This document shows positions 37,540-49,558 of a stretch of 64,000 nt of DNA, in pieces. A model generated the notes under the pieces. The model saw nothing but the letters and a program-made list of their open reading frames with translations, was not told the origin of the DNA and made no database searches. The stretch is from Echeneis naucrates (taxonomy: Eukaryota; Chordata; Actinopteri; Carangiformes; Echeneidae). Position numbers and translations under genes: made by a program. The stretch spans positions 7,288,170 through 7,352,169 of the forward strand of contig NC_042520.1 in assembly GCF_900963305.1 (NCBI RefSeq). The letters are read 5' to 3'. Position 1 is the stretch's first letter; each line of letters begins with the position of its first letter.

Positions 37540-39400
37540 GTCCTCAACTCTCAAGCTTTGCTAAGGGACCAGCCTTTGTGGGTACTGAGTACCAGAGACT
37601 TTGAAGACTCCATCCATCAGGGTTTCTTAAAAATTACCAGCTCTGTGATATGAGTTAATGTGTGCCCATGTTTCACTGCTGATCTAACCTCACCTTGAGC
37701 TTGTGCGTGGTGTTTTTTTTTTTTTTTTTTTTGAGTCATGACTAACATCCTTTTTCCTCTTAAATTGAGATTGAGCTGATATGTACACTTGTTCATATAT
37801 TGTTACATTTGGAAAACACATTTACATTTTAGATGGGCCACAATCAAGAAGGCAATCATAAGAGTTAAAGCACAATTTTCAATGTTTGTTCACTTTTTTA
37901 AATTTTATGCAGTTTTCTCAGTGGGCACAATGTCCATTCATTGTTCATGCTTGATGTGTATTTGAACGACTGTAGAATATTCGGGATTTCACGATCTGGG
38001 TTTTATTTGTGATTTCCTCTCTGACATCACTGTGCTTGATATATGAAATGCACTTCTAAATCTTTGACTCCAGCCCTGAATTTTTTTATTGCTGTGACTG
38101 CTTTGCACTCTTCTCTAACTGCTGGCTTTCTTTCTCTTTGTCTCTTCAGCTTCTTTTAATCTGTCTTGACCACCTGAAGAGGGGATTGCAGCTTCAGCAA
38201 GAACTAAGCACCCTTTACCTCTTCCTCTTTCTCTTCCTGTCTTAAACCTTTCTTTTATATTTTCCCACCATTGCATCTACTTTTGTTGAATATGGCCTTA
38301 TGTGGACTCGCATGGTATTTCTGACCACTTAATGAAGCTCTAAACCAGGTTGGCAGGTTGGGAACCGGGCACAGTTTAAATCTGCTATCATGTCTTAATG
38401 TATATAAATCGACTCTTAAAGTTGATAGAAGTCATTAATGGGGGTTCACACTTTTCCATGGCTCATAGGTTGACATCATTATTTGATCTTTACTTGAAAT
38501 AGAATTGCAATGACCTGCACTATGCACTCATCTTTTCAATCGGACTCTTAATACAAAGCGCACATTAGAATAAAAGGCTACTAAAATGTTAAGGCTTGCT
38601 GCTTAACAGTAATTCATCCATGACAGAAGCACTGAATTCACTGTGTGTAATGTGTTATGAAATGTACTATAATGAGTAGATGTACTGCTTTTTTTTTTTT
38701 TTAATAAATCTAGTCGGTAATAAAATCTCCAGCTTTCAGGTTTTCTGAAAATAAAAATCAAACAATTAAATTAGTCATCATGCAAAAGCCAAAGCAATAT
38801 TTTACTTAGCACTTCATTTTATGGTGCCCATGTTTACATGTCACTGTTGAATACCATGGAGGTCCCATGTCATGGCCTTTTATTACGCACTCTGCTTTAA
38901 TATTCACAAACCTATACTATATTTTGCATGCATCTTTTCATTTCATTGCTGCTGTGACCTTTGACCTGCTTGATTTTACCCCCTAATGACTCAATTTTGC
39001 AGTCAATTTCAACTTAATTGCTGTTTTCTTCGAAATGGTGCATATTATTCATGTATATTTGCTCTGCCCTATGATCTCAGCTCTCATTCTGCCAAATATT
39101 AGAATAAGATGGAGTTGAACTGAATCCCAGATAGGAGTATTCAAAAATACTCATGCATTTATATAATTTATAAGGATATATTTTGTGTATTGAAGTGGAG
39201 ACTTGTTGTTTATTACCTTTTGATCTTTGGACGTGACTCTGAGTGTAAAGTAACATTTTTGGTGTCAGAAAATGCCATACATTTTTCTAATCAGTCATCA
39301 CCTCTTGTAGTCAAAATATCTCCCACACTACAAAGTATTCAGTATCTTTAGTTTGATTCCATTGATGTACATTTTCAATAAAAAAATGTGATCCAAACTC
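37540..39400 (+). other. septin6: septin6 3' UTR of the long isoform
   Basis: This is the stretch after the septin6 stop. An AATAAA at 39377-39382 followed by TG-rich text is the best candidate end. A further splice acceptor (tctcttcag, ending 38149) could produce another tail, NFF and a stop. A T run (37710-37732) is present. Confidence 0.55.
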
Positions 39401-40030
39401 GCTAAGCTTTTCTCTTTCATTCAAGTTGACTTAAGGTCATTTTGACATTATTTTTGAGGGGAATAGGAGGCAGCAGCACTGCTGCTCATATGGACAGTGA
39501 AACACAAACTCATCTTAGTGACCAGTCATTTAACTATATCTAAATGTGGTTTATAATTTATGTGGCTATAACACAGCACTATCTGATGATAGAATAATTC
39601 TGCAGCATGACACCAACACCAAACCCAAAGCCAGAGTCCAAAACAGTTATTGTCAGGGGTAAGAATAACAGAGTCCTTCCTACAGAAGCTCCGAACAACA
39701 TAGTTGCCATAAAACTGTAAATGTGCCGAGAAAAGTTGGTGGTGTTTGAAAACTCCCTTCACTCCTCTTGTTATTTGGTTGACTTATAAATTTAAAAAAT
39801 ATATATATTTGAATGCATCCTCACTTTACTCAATACCTAAAATAAAGTTTTATTCTGCTCTTAAATAAAACCCCATGAGAAATGGAAGTAAACACTCATT
39901 CGATGCAACAAATAGTTACTGTTGTAACTTTGCACTGCCCCTTCGTTTTAATTCCTTCTGATATTCTGACTTTATTCATTTCTTCGTTTGTTTGTTTGTT
40001 CGCATCGTCCACTTCCTGCGCTGCGAGGCG
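39401..40030. other. intergenic DNA between septin6 and nkrf
   Basis: AT-rich, no convincing exon on either strand. A minus-strand open frame at 39526-39762 has an amino-acid mix typical of random sequence. Confidence 0.5.
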
Positions 40031-40434
40031 AAGTGACAGCAGCCCGCTCAGCTCGAGCCGTCCGGTGGCAAAGCATTGTGGGTCAGCGCGGTGCCATCCG
40101 CCATGACTTTCCTGTAGCAGGACCAGAAAATGGATGCTTCCTGTTGGAGCTGAATGAGCTTCTCTTTCTCCCCGGAAGATTTCAACTACCGGTCCCTGGA
40201 ATGTCTGCCTCCATGACACGAGTGTGAAAGTTTATTTCTTGTCAGGAGAAGAGTCTGGAAGGAGTTAAAAAAAAAAATTACATGTGCGGCTGAAGTTAGC
40301 TGCAAGCTAGCTGGCTAACGGTAGCAGTCAATGGGCTAAGCTAGCACGATCATAATATTCACACAAATTAATACATTGTCTACTGATTAGCCAAAGGACA
40401 GCGACAGGAGTCGGGCCAAAGGTCAGACCTTAAG
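40020..40434 (+). promoter_or_regulatory. nkrf: nkrf promoter and non-coding first exon
   Basis: A CpG-containing island after AT-rich DNA, with 'gcattgtggg' and 'ccggaag' (ETS-like) motifs. A consensus donor (CTTAAG|GTAAGA) closes an exon at 40434. No ATG opens a frame that can reach the nkrf coding exons, so the exon is probably 5' UTR. The start site is not determined. Confidence 0.55.
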
Positions 40435-41125
40435 GTAAGAACACTGTGTATCGCGTGAAGAAGACGCTGAAATGTAAGAAAAAATGGCAATGTTTGTGTT
40501 GATGAACGTGTTTGCCTCAGATAGAGATGGACCCTTTCGGCCTACTGCGTCACTCTGTCCGGGCTTTGTGTTGATAGTAAGCTGGAGGTTTCTCCGCATG
40601 AAGTGACAGCAAAGACGTGGCTGAACAACACTTAGCTTTTATTGTTTTGTTGTGAAGCAAAATAAAATTTCGCAGAAGAGTCTCATTCACCAGAAGGACA
40701 GAGCTCATACACCAGAGTATCGGCTCAGAGGGCTGACCAGCAGCTATCAATGTGTATGTGTGTAGGATAAGACATCAATGGTGATCACCTGTTCTTATAG
40801 ATAGTTGTCATCCAACAATATAAAGTGCCCTTTAATAGAGGACATTGAGTCTTAACAGGACAAACACCTACAAAAATAATATAGAAAAAAAAATCATGCA
40901 ATTATTATATTATCATATATACATACAATGATGTGATTTATCAGCATCACCAGCATGAAATGCTGCTCGTTTTTTAAAAATCATATCCAGTAAATGTGTG
41001 TTTATGTAGACACATGATTTGTATTTCAGTCACAGCATGATGCTTGCAGGTGGTGTTTATTTTCTATGAAATATTTTAGTCTCTCTGTGTCACTCATCAC
41101 ATCCGGGTGTTTCTCAAACAAACAG

Positions 41126-41260
41126 GTAAATGGTCCAATTGATGTAGCGAAGGGATACACAGAAATCCTGAAATTACTGCAGCAAGCAGCCATGACACGT
41201 CCGTCAGGAAGTGATTATAAGGGCTCTGGGGGCCAATATGCCAAATTCTTTGATCCTTCT
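41126..41260 (+). other. possible additional in-frame upstream exon of nkrf
   Basis: An acceptor (tctcaaacaaacag) and a donor (CCTTCT|GTAAAG) bound 135 nt, exactly 45 codons in phase 0, open throughout. It includes EILKLLQQAAMTRPSG and GQYAKFFDPS. The next nkrf exon (41820) also begins in phase 0, so splicing would extend the NKRF frame upstream. Read without that donor, the frame closes with a stop at 41282-41284. I do not recognise the peptide. It may instead be 5' UTR or chance. Confidence 0.3.
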
Positions 41261-41852
41261 GTAAAGCGCCTGGCTGTGAAATGATATCAATCACTTCTTT
41301 CTCAGTGCGTGTGACTCTTTCTCTCTTGAGTCAGGATTGGATTGGTGACCAGGGCTCCCTCTGTCAATCCTGTCCCCGTTGGCAAATTTGTGGTGGAAAT
41401 TTAAAGTTCAGGTTTTTTTTTGTGGTTTTATTAATATGGAGAAGAAGTTTCACTGGGGAATCATCTTCAACTGAAGGATGCTCATACACCCAAGTGTTGT
41501 TTCACTGGTTTTAGCAAGAGAAATAAAAAAATCATTCTATATATTGGATAAGCTGCTGTCCTTCCTGAGGATGAACCCCAGCTGACAACTGTCAGTTATG
41601 AGTTTATAAGTTCCTTCAAAGAGTTGTCGTCTATCTGGCCCTTTAACGATTCAATAATAAGCACTAATGATAATAAGTTCTAATCTCACTTTGCTGCTTG
41701 GAGGTGCTGTTTGTTTTTGTGCCATTGGAATATTTCAGCCTCCTTAGTGGTAACTTGTCATAGTTGCTTTTTTATGCATGCCATCTATTCACTTCACTAC
41801 TTTTTTATTTGACCAACAGGTATGGCCGGGATTTGATTTGGATGTGTTGGTG

Positions 41853-44845
41853 ATGGCACAAGGGACTGACAATATCGAAATGCCCTCCTTTGACCCAAGT
41901 CCTACTTCTGAAGCAAAAAAGAGACCTACTTGTTCTGATGGCAGTGAGTATAGATCTTATGTTATATACTGCCCTACCACTGTGTCTTTATATCCAAATA
42001 TCCTATGATTGTTTTATATCACACTTCAATGAGTCTCATGATGTGTGCAAAGGTTTCTACTTGAGTAAAAGTTTATTGCTGAAACATGAAAAACTTCATA
42101 TGGCAGCAGTGACAGAGTCTAGAAGTGGAGACAGTACTTCATTTGCGTAGCACTTTTTGGAGGAGTTAGTGCAACTCAGTGTCCCAGTTCATCTTCAAAA
42201 AATGTAATTGCCATATTATCACAGTAAATTGTGCAGCTTAGAACGGTGAAAATGGGTTCAGTGTTGTAATGCTTGGCAAATTGGGGTATAATATTTACTT
42301 CTACTTCCACAAAGTGAAGATGACTAAGAAGACAAATGATTTTTCTTTTCTGCTTTATGAGTGCCCACTAAAAAGCAAATGTTGAGAGAAATTCACTCAT
42401 TTAATTCTGCCACAACATCATGTTAGAGGAAATCATTCTCAAACCAATTCATGAAATTTCCCTCAAGTTGCCCCTTTTGTGTGAATCTATGATAAGTGAT
42501 TCATCTCCAATTGCCAATAATTAAACATCTTTTCAGGAGTTCCAACTATTTACCGCTGTCATTTTATTGCAGAAGACGAGCCCATGAGGAAAATGCCTGT
42601 GACAAAATTTGGTTCCAGACCCCGATTTGAGCCTGTTCACTTTGTCAGTGGTGGAAGCAGTGGAGGAACTGGCACTGACGAGAAGGAGAATGATAAGGAG
42701 CGCAGGAGAAATGATTCGTATGGTGTAAGACAATGGGATTCTGAGCACTCTTCCTACAGCGGCACCAGCAGAGCACAGGGCTCTTCCTCTCTGAGGCCTG
42801 CTTTTGACAGAGTGCCATCGTACAGTTCTGACTCTTGGGGTTCCCATAGAGATAGAGACCGGGACAGAGAGAGAGAGTTTTCTTCAGGTAGCACAAGTGG
42901 CTTTGGTTATGGAGGACGTGGCTCCACTGCTAACTTCATGGCAAAACCTCAGCAGGACTATACAGCCAAGTATGAAAGCCACAGCTCTCGAAATTCAGAC
43001 TATTCTCAGTCATACAGGTACAATGGGTATGGCGGAGCAAGCAGATCTGGAGGCTGGGATTCAACACGTCAGGGTTTGGGGTACAGTTATCAGGACCGGC
43101 CTTCATCAGCCAGGCTGTTCAGTAGAGTCTACAACAGCCCGGGCAGGAGCAGCCCTTCCACATCTCAGTTAAGTTATTCATCACAGCCTCTTCCAATATC
43201 CCAGTCAACATTAGATGATAAGCAAAGGCTGATTGCCAATGTAGCCTCTGCATTGGGTGTTGCTTTTAGGGACCCTATGTATATGACTGGAAGTGACTCG
43301 CCAAACTATAATTTCATGTTGAGCCGAAGCATTCAGGCCTGCAAGACCAACCCTGAGTATATTTATGTAAACCTGAAGGATATTCCTCAAGCTGACCTAC
43401 CGAAGAACAGGAAAGTACCAACAGATGGTTATGCCTGTGAGCTGAGATGTCAGGGCGTGTATCTGGCTACTGGCTACTCTGGCAGTAAAAATGGGGCGAG
43501 GGACAGGGCCTCTGAGCAGGCTGTAAAACTCTTTCTGAAGCCAGTTGAAGTTCGTATTGTGCAGCGCAAATATAGACATTCAATAGTCAACGATATGGTT
43601 GTGTGCCAGATGCACAGCCCGACCCCAGCTTTCTTACCTGCACTCCGCAACCCAGAGGATAAACCGACACCAAGCTCGAAGGGCCAATACGAGCCTGACA
43701 AACGGAAGCACTGGACAGAGTTTGTGGTCATGGACAATGCTCATGATGCCATATGCATACTGAATAACTCTGCAGCATTTAATCGCATGAAGATAGACTA
43801 TAAGTTTGATCTCCTCCCCAACAATAGCGCTTGGCTGTGCAGTGTCTTTCTGCAAGATGAGCTGGTGGCACAAGCAACAGGCACTAAAAAGAGCTCAAAG
43901 CATGCAGCAGCTGAAGAGGCGGTGAGAAAACTTCGCATGAACCAGGCTCAACGGCAGCAGCAGCAGCAGCAACAGCAACAGCAGCAGCAATATCAACAAT
44001 CACAATACTCCAGAGGAAATAACCAGTCAGATTCAGGAGGACGCTTTGGGCAACAGGGGGGCAAAAAGAAGCATTTGAGCGAGTTGGTGATCCTAGAAAA
44101 CTCTGACAATGCCATCTGTATCATCAATGACACAGCACAGTTTAATAAAGTGACAGCTGATTACAAATTCACCGTTTTGCCTGATCATCGCTGGAGGTGT
44201 GAAGTTTACCTAGAAGGACAGTATGTGGCAGCGGGAATTGGACCTAAGAAAATTGTGAAGCACATTGCAGCAATGGAGGCCCTGGCCACCCTGAGACAAA
44301 CACAGGCCGTGGTCAAATCCAACCTAAGAAAAGAGGGTCACGGTGACGCCATATCCAGATCCCAGATCCTGGCTCACTCTGGTGAAGAGGCCACAAGACA
44401 GGAAATAAAGGAAGACAACATCGGAAACCAGCTGCTCCGTAAGATGGGCTGGAAAGGGGGTGGTCTGGGAAGAGATGGTGAGGGCATTGCAGAACCAATC
44501 AGAGTGAAGGAGCAGTTTTCCAGAGAGGGTTTGGGCATGGGAATGGACACGGACAAAACTGGAAATCAGCTCAGCAAGCGCGATATCGAGGACATCATTC
44601 GTAATTACGCCAGTTCAGACCGTCAGGATGATCTTCGCTTCTCCACTGACCTCACCAACGACGAACGCAAACAGATCCATCAGATTTCTCAAAAGTATGG
44701 TCTGCGAAGCAAGTCGTATGGACAAGGACGGCAACGGTTCCTTGTCGTCAGTCGCAAAGTACACAGAGACCAACTCATTGGTCAGCTCTTACAGGAAGGA
44801 CAGGTGGGACGATACGAGCTTGTGAAACCTCAGGCTTCTCACTAA
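41853..44845 (+). CDS. nkrf: NF-kappa-B repressing factor, G-patch/R3H nucleolar protein
   Basis: Two coding exons, 41853-41943 and 42573-44845: 2364 nt, 787 residues (canonical human 690). It begins MAQGTDNIEMPSF, equivalent to human AEGIDIGEMPSY, then RPRFEPVHF. A long Ser/Gly/Tyr-rich insert (about 60-240) has no counterpart of that length in human. Then come a first folded region (about 248-352), two dsRNA-binding-like domains (about 409-478 and 529-595) separated by a poly-Gln run (about 490-505), a G-patch (IGNQLLRKMGWKGGGLG, about 645-685) and a C-terminal R3H domain (about 698-760). NKRF brings XRN2 and the DHX15 helicase to pre-rRNA in the nucleolus. The AUG used here leaves only the tail of the XRN2-binding domain. 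A four-codon upstream frame (41822-41836) precedes it in the same exon. Polyadenylation signal at 45549-45554. Confidence 0.95.
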
Positions 44846-46544
44846 TTTGCATGCAAGGAATAATGGGACAAAATGGCAAACAACTGTCATTGGCATGGAC
44901 AAATCACATTGGAGTGTATAACTGCAGAGTTTATATTTGTGTGTGACAAACTTAAAACACACAAACATATACATTTCTTTCAGGTATTATCTGTGGTTTC
45001 TGCATTCCTTTGCCATGAAATCTTCTTTAGCTTTAGCAGGAGCTAGAGGATAAATCATTTTCTGTATTTTTTTTTTCCCGTCTCCTGCCATTCCACATAT
45101 GAATTGTTTCACATTTGCACTAGCTTGTTGTCAGTGCTTTGTGGTATCACGTCCTGATGATGCTTCAGTTATTTCCTGACTTTACAATGTTTTTGTCACC
45201 AAAATTTGTTTTTGGTTTGTGGCTACTTAAGGAACCTGGCACAATATGCAGCTTTTCACTGCTTTTACTTAATATTGTAGACAGTTGACTCAAAGGGATT
45301 TGAGAGGCATTATCAAACCGTAGCTAGGTGCTCAAAGTCTCACCGTAGTGATGCATCTCTGTTCAGAAATACCTGCAATGTTGTTGGCTCTTATAACACC
45401 TCAGATCATTTTACAAGTACAAGCTGCATCCATGGTTTCAAAACCTTCACATGGAAACTGTAAGCTGTGATCTTTGTTAAATGTCAGATGTGTTGGTTTG
45501 TGTGAGTACAGTTAACTTGTCTGCTTGTTTTCACAGCTGTAAAATATGAATAAATTAAAACTGATCAACAGGCTCAACATTAGATGGACATTTTTGTACT
45601 GCAGGTGTAAAAAGGAACAAAGACAAGTGATGTATATTTATTTTATTTACAAGAAAATGTACAGTTTGTTACATGGGTTACCAGTGCAAAGTTTTATAAT
45701 CTGAAAAGAGACAGTCCTGTTTAATCAGTAATCAGCTCACTATGACAGCTGATTTTTAAGATTGTAAAATAGCATAAAAATGTTCTCACATAGCCTTTAA
45801 ATGTCAAATTTATCTAACTGTGCATGGAACAAAGTTAAGTGCCCGTTGAGTGTACTCAATGTCTTCTTTCACCGTCAAAACATATCTAGAATATTTTTGA
45901 AAAAGACATGGCAAGTACAGTTGGGGTGGGGGAAGGCATCTGTTGAGTTTATAACTTGTTAGCAGGATGGATGACCATGTCAGGTGTGTTTATCTCACTG
46001 AAAGGCTTTCAAAATAAAACCACAAAGAAAAACACAAAACAAATAAAACCAGAAGGAGTGAGACCACTGAAACAGAAGGAGGAACGCCCACAAACAGCTT
46101 TGTTTTTTTTGTAAATATTATCTGTTGTATCTACACAGCAAACCATGCAGCTCACATATCTGACTGTCACTGACTCATCCAGCTTGTTAAAAAACAAAAA
46201 AAAAAAAAAAACAAACCAAAACTGACAATATAGCGCGACTGGCTATCGACTCTTATTTTGTGTGTGTGTGTGTGTAAAGCAAAGATTCAGGGCATGTAGC
46301 AAGTAACCCAGATATAACAAGGTACATTAACTTTTAACAAACACACGCTATTGCGCAACAACAGCATTCGGCAGGAGTGAATGCCACAACACAACAGCAT
46401 ACAAACTTAGCAACAGTTATGGGACAAATATATTGAGAAGGATTTAAGATGTGTAACTTTATTTCTGTAAGATCAGTTTTTGTCTTGATCAATGAATTCT
46501 TGATTCTGGGCTGGACACTGTTCATGCTTGAAGATTAACCGGGG
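44846..46544. other. convergent 3' UTRs of nkrf and ube2a
   Basis: nkrf (+) probably ends after AATAAA 45549-45554. The rest, to 46544, is likely ube2a 3' UTR on the minus strand; several TTTATT/TTTAAT strings could be its signals. A GT microsatellite (about 46259-46275) and an A run (46190-46211) are present. No other gene was seen. Confidence 0.55.
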
Positions 46545-49500
46545 TCAACAGTCACGCCAACTCTGTTCAACAATAGCAGAAACCCTCTTCTCATATTCCC
46601 GCTTGTTTTCCTGGTACAGCTGGGCTGCTTGGCTATTGGCTGGACTGTTTGGGTTTGGCTCATCCAGTAAAGACTTGAAATATACAGCAGAAAATGTCAG
46701 GGTCAGTTCCTAGTTGTATTATTACATCATACTGTCATTATGTGCATCCTTTTTGTTCACGTGTACAGAGGAGTGTTAAATTACCTGTATTGAAGTTAAG
46801 ATTGAAGACACATCATAGGTTGGACTCCAACGATTCTGAAGTATATCTAAGCATATGCTGCCATCTGCATAGACTGAAAGAGTATACATATTTATTAGAT
46901 GTATGATGTAGACAAGTACTTTTTCCTGGGATGAATAACTGCTGTTACTGATGAAGTTCAATTACCATTTGGATGAAACATTTTGGAGACAAATCGCACT
47001 GTTGGAGGTTTATTTGGATACTCCTCTGTGAATTCAATGGTAAGTTTGAAGGTTCCTGAGGGTGAAGAATGATGGCATTTTAATACATGACATTGCATTG
47101 ACATAATCAGATCAAACAGAAAATGCTAATATTGTCAGTCTCCCTAGCTGTTCCAATGATGCTTACAGTGGCAACAAAAAATATGTGAGCCCTTTGGATT
47201 TACCTGGATTTCCAGAGTGATTGGTCAAGAAGTACAATCTGGTGTTCATTTAAGTCATAAACTCAAGACTTTGTTGAACAAACCAATTTGACATTCAGAG
47301 TGGGAAAGTTCAAAGAACCTTCTGATTTAATAACTGGTTAAACATCATCGGTAACTCTTCATGTAGCTGCTTGGAAGACTTTTGGACCAGTCTTCTTAAG
47401 GAACCGCTTCGACTCAGACATATTCTTAGTCTGTTTGATGTGAACTGGAAGTGGGCTGTGTGCCCATTTCTAGGGAGAATAGCCGCTGACTTAACTGTCT
47501 CCATTTATAGGCAGTTTCTCTAACTGAATAAATATCTCCTTGAGGTCACTTTGTAACAGCTTTACACAAATCAAATATTCTTCATCCTAAGTATTCACAG
47601 ATATCTCTTATTTTTATAGAATATCAAACTCAAAATCTCTATTTTTAATAAGTGAGTCAGCTGCAACCCACATTAATGTTTCATTGTTTAGATCAGAGGT
47701 TTACTAAATCTGAGTCCAATTAGGTCTGGCTCATGTCATTTGGACATATTCAACACTTTTTCCCACCTGTATTGTAAATATTTTAAAGATATTTGGACAA
47801 TAAAAATACAATTACATGTTTTTTATTATTATTTAAAACATCTGCACTGATTCAGTATTGGAACTTAGATGATCTAACAATATCAGTTGGCAATTTAGAC
47901 ATAAATTAACAAGGGTTCATATAAATGCTCTTGCCACTGTTCATGACTCAAGTGGTTGCTGCTTCCTAACAAAACAAACTTTCACTTGATGTATTTTCAA
48001 GACAGCAGTTAATATGTTCTCATAACCTTATCAGCCAAATGACTGTAACTCCCAAATCCTGATGTTTCTGATGCCATAGTAGGCATGAAAAGAGACATAT
48101 CACTGGAGGGTGTATATTTGGATATAACAGGCTTCAGAGAGGACTTACCATCTTCAAAAGGGGTTCCCTCGGGCCTAAAAGACAGAAAATAGATTGGTTG
48201 TAAGCCATCTTCTTAAAAAAAACCTGAAAACATTTCCTACTCTTTGCACTACTCTCAGAACCTGATGAAATAAACTACACTTTCCCATGTGTCTGAAAGC
48301 AGTAAGTACCGTAGCAAAACATCCTATTAATTATCTTTTTAATATCTACTACTTTGTTATAGTCGTAAACAAATCAACTTGACTTACCCAAAAATGACAG
48401 CATTCCATACCATGATATTGTTTTCTGAGGGGGCCCCACTAACACCAGCTGGAGGATCCTCTTGCAGTCTAATGGGTCCAGGAGAAACACAATGGCATCA
48501 TAAATGCAGAGCATTAACTATAGAAGCCCATTTCCACTTTACAGATTCTATTAGACCCCAATTATATGGTCAATAGAGCAGGTACTTAAATATATATAAA
48601 AGCCTCTAATATCCTTCCAAAACAGCAAGGCCTGATGGCAGTTAAAGAAAGATACAAGCCCCACTGTTTTTATAAGAGTTAGACATCTGGAATATTTGTT
48701 TTTCTCATTACAGATCAAATAATTGGCATTATGTAATTTACTTGGTAAGAATGAAATTACATCCACATTCCCTCATCCAGTGAGGATGAAGTTTGGCAGG
48801 GAACCAACTAATATTAGATCTTGGGCATCTGTGCTGAGACTTGGACCACATTTTGGATCGGGGATCATAAACCATGTGTCACAATAGACTGAACTGAGTG
48901 CCTGTAAGTTTTCAGTGACTGCATAGCAGATGGCCTCTTATGCTCAAGCTTAGACAGAAATTTATCAAGGTCGGTGAATGGGAGCTGTCTAGATCAGCGT
49001 GTGCGTGGAGAGCCAACATCTTTCCAAACGTTTCATCCTGCTGTGAAGAGCAATCTGGCCAATAACTTGAGCTTCATCGCCAATTACCACCCAGACAAAC
49101 AGCCCACACAGATCATGTAGGAGTATCTCCCTGTTTTCGTGGACTATTACGATAGAATCGGTTGTGTTGGAAACTTTGACGAACAATCACGACCACACAA
49201 AAGCCATCAATTTACAGAAAATGGTCAATTTTTATGAATGCTTTGCTGACGTTGGTGTCAGCGTCCCATCAAGTGACGTGAATGATCGATACCTGTCAAT
49301 ATCTTAGCAGTCAACGGCCTGAAATCGATGGTGTCAGTAATAAGGTGTAAAAGCCCTTGGCGAAGATAACATCCAGACTGTAACCCTCCGGGGTTTATAT
49401 GTTTGTGTGAAATATTAATCAGTGGTGCTTGGGTTTTTGTTGCCGTTTAGGCTACCGCTAGCAAGCTAGCCCTCGGTTGCTAACGTTGGCCACTGTTGTT

Positions 49501-49558
49501 TTCTTTTTACTTACCGTTTAAAATCTCTCATTAAACGTCGTCTTGCTGGAGTTGACAT
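46545..49558 (-). CDS. ube2a: Ubiquitin-conjugating enzyme E2 A (RAD6A/HR6A)
   Basis: Six coding exons on the minus strand: 49558-49515, 48468-48388, 48174-48149, 47055-46966, 46873-46785 and 46673-46545. They are 459 nt, 152 residues, the exact vertebrate length. The protein starts [21 protein letters not shown]. It has the E2 core with [18 protein letters not shown], where the Cys of SICLDIL is the active-site thioester residue, and ends [12 protein letters not shown], without the acidic tail of yeast Rad6. It partners with RAD18 (PCNA monoubiquitination in DNA damage tolerance) and RNF20/40 (H2B ubiquitination). UBE2A and UBE2B are almost identical; neighbours nkrf and septin6 favour UBE2A. 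A Tc1-like remnant lies in the intron between exons 3 and 4. All GT-AG junctions and phases agree. Confidence 0.97.
47163..47475 (-). mobile_element. degenerate Tc1/mariner-like DNA transposon 3' fragment
   Basis: After a TA, the text begins 'cagtggcaacaaaaa' and 'tatgtgagccctttgga'. It then runs through 'tttacctggatttc' and 'gattggtcaagaa' to 'gatttaataactggtt' and the reverse-complemented C-terminal coding end of a Tc1-type transposase ('ttttggaccagtctt', 'tcagacatattctta', 'gtgtgaactg'-like). This order is that of the common Tc1-like elements of fish. Only one end is seen and the coding part is too changed to be read. It lies in the ube2a intron between exons 3 and 4. Confidence 0.7.
47476..48148 (-). 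other. ube2a: ube2a intron 3 remainder
   Basis: AT-rich intronic DNA between the Tc1-like fragment and exon 3. No feature was recognised. Confidence 0.6.
48469..49514 (-). other. ube2a: ube2a intron 1
   Basis: About 1 kb of intron. A stretch at 48960-49300 is open in places on both strands (for example 48989-49186 minus) and more GC-balanced than its surroundings. It resembles no family I know and stops interrupt it. It could be an old insertion. Confidence 0.5.

Noticed and set aside
39896-40219. Minus-strand 107-residue frame starting MSWRQTF
   Set aside because: It leaves the CpG region into AT-rich DNA with Lys/Thr/Ile-rich chance sequence and has no splice support.
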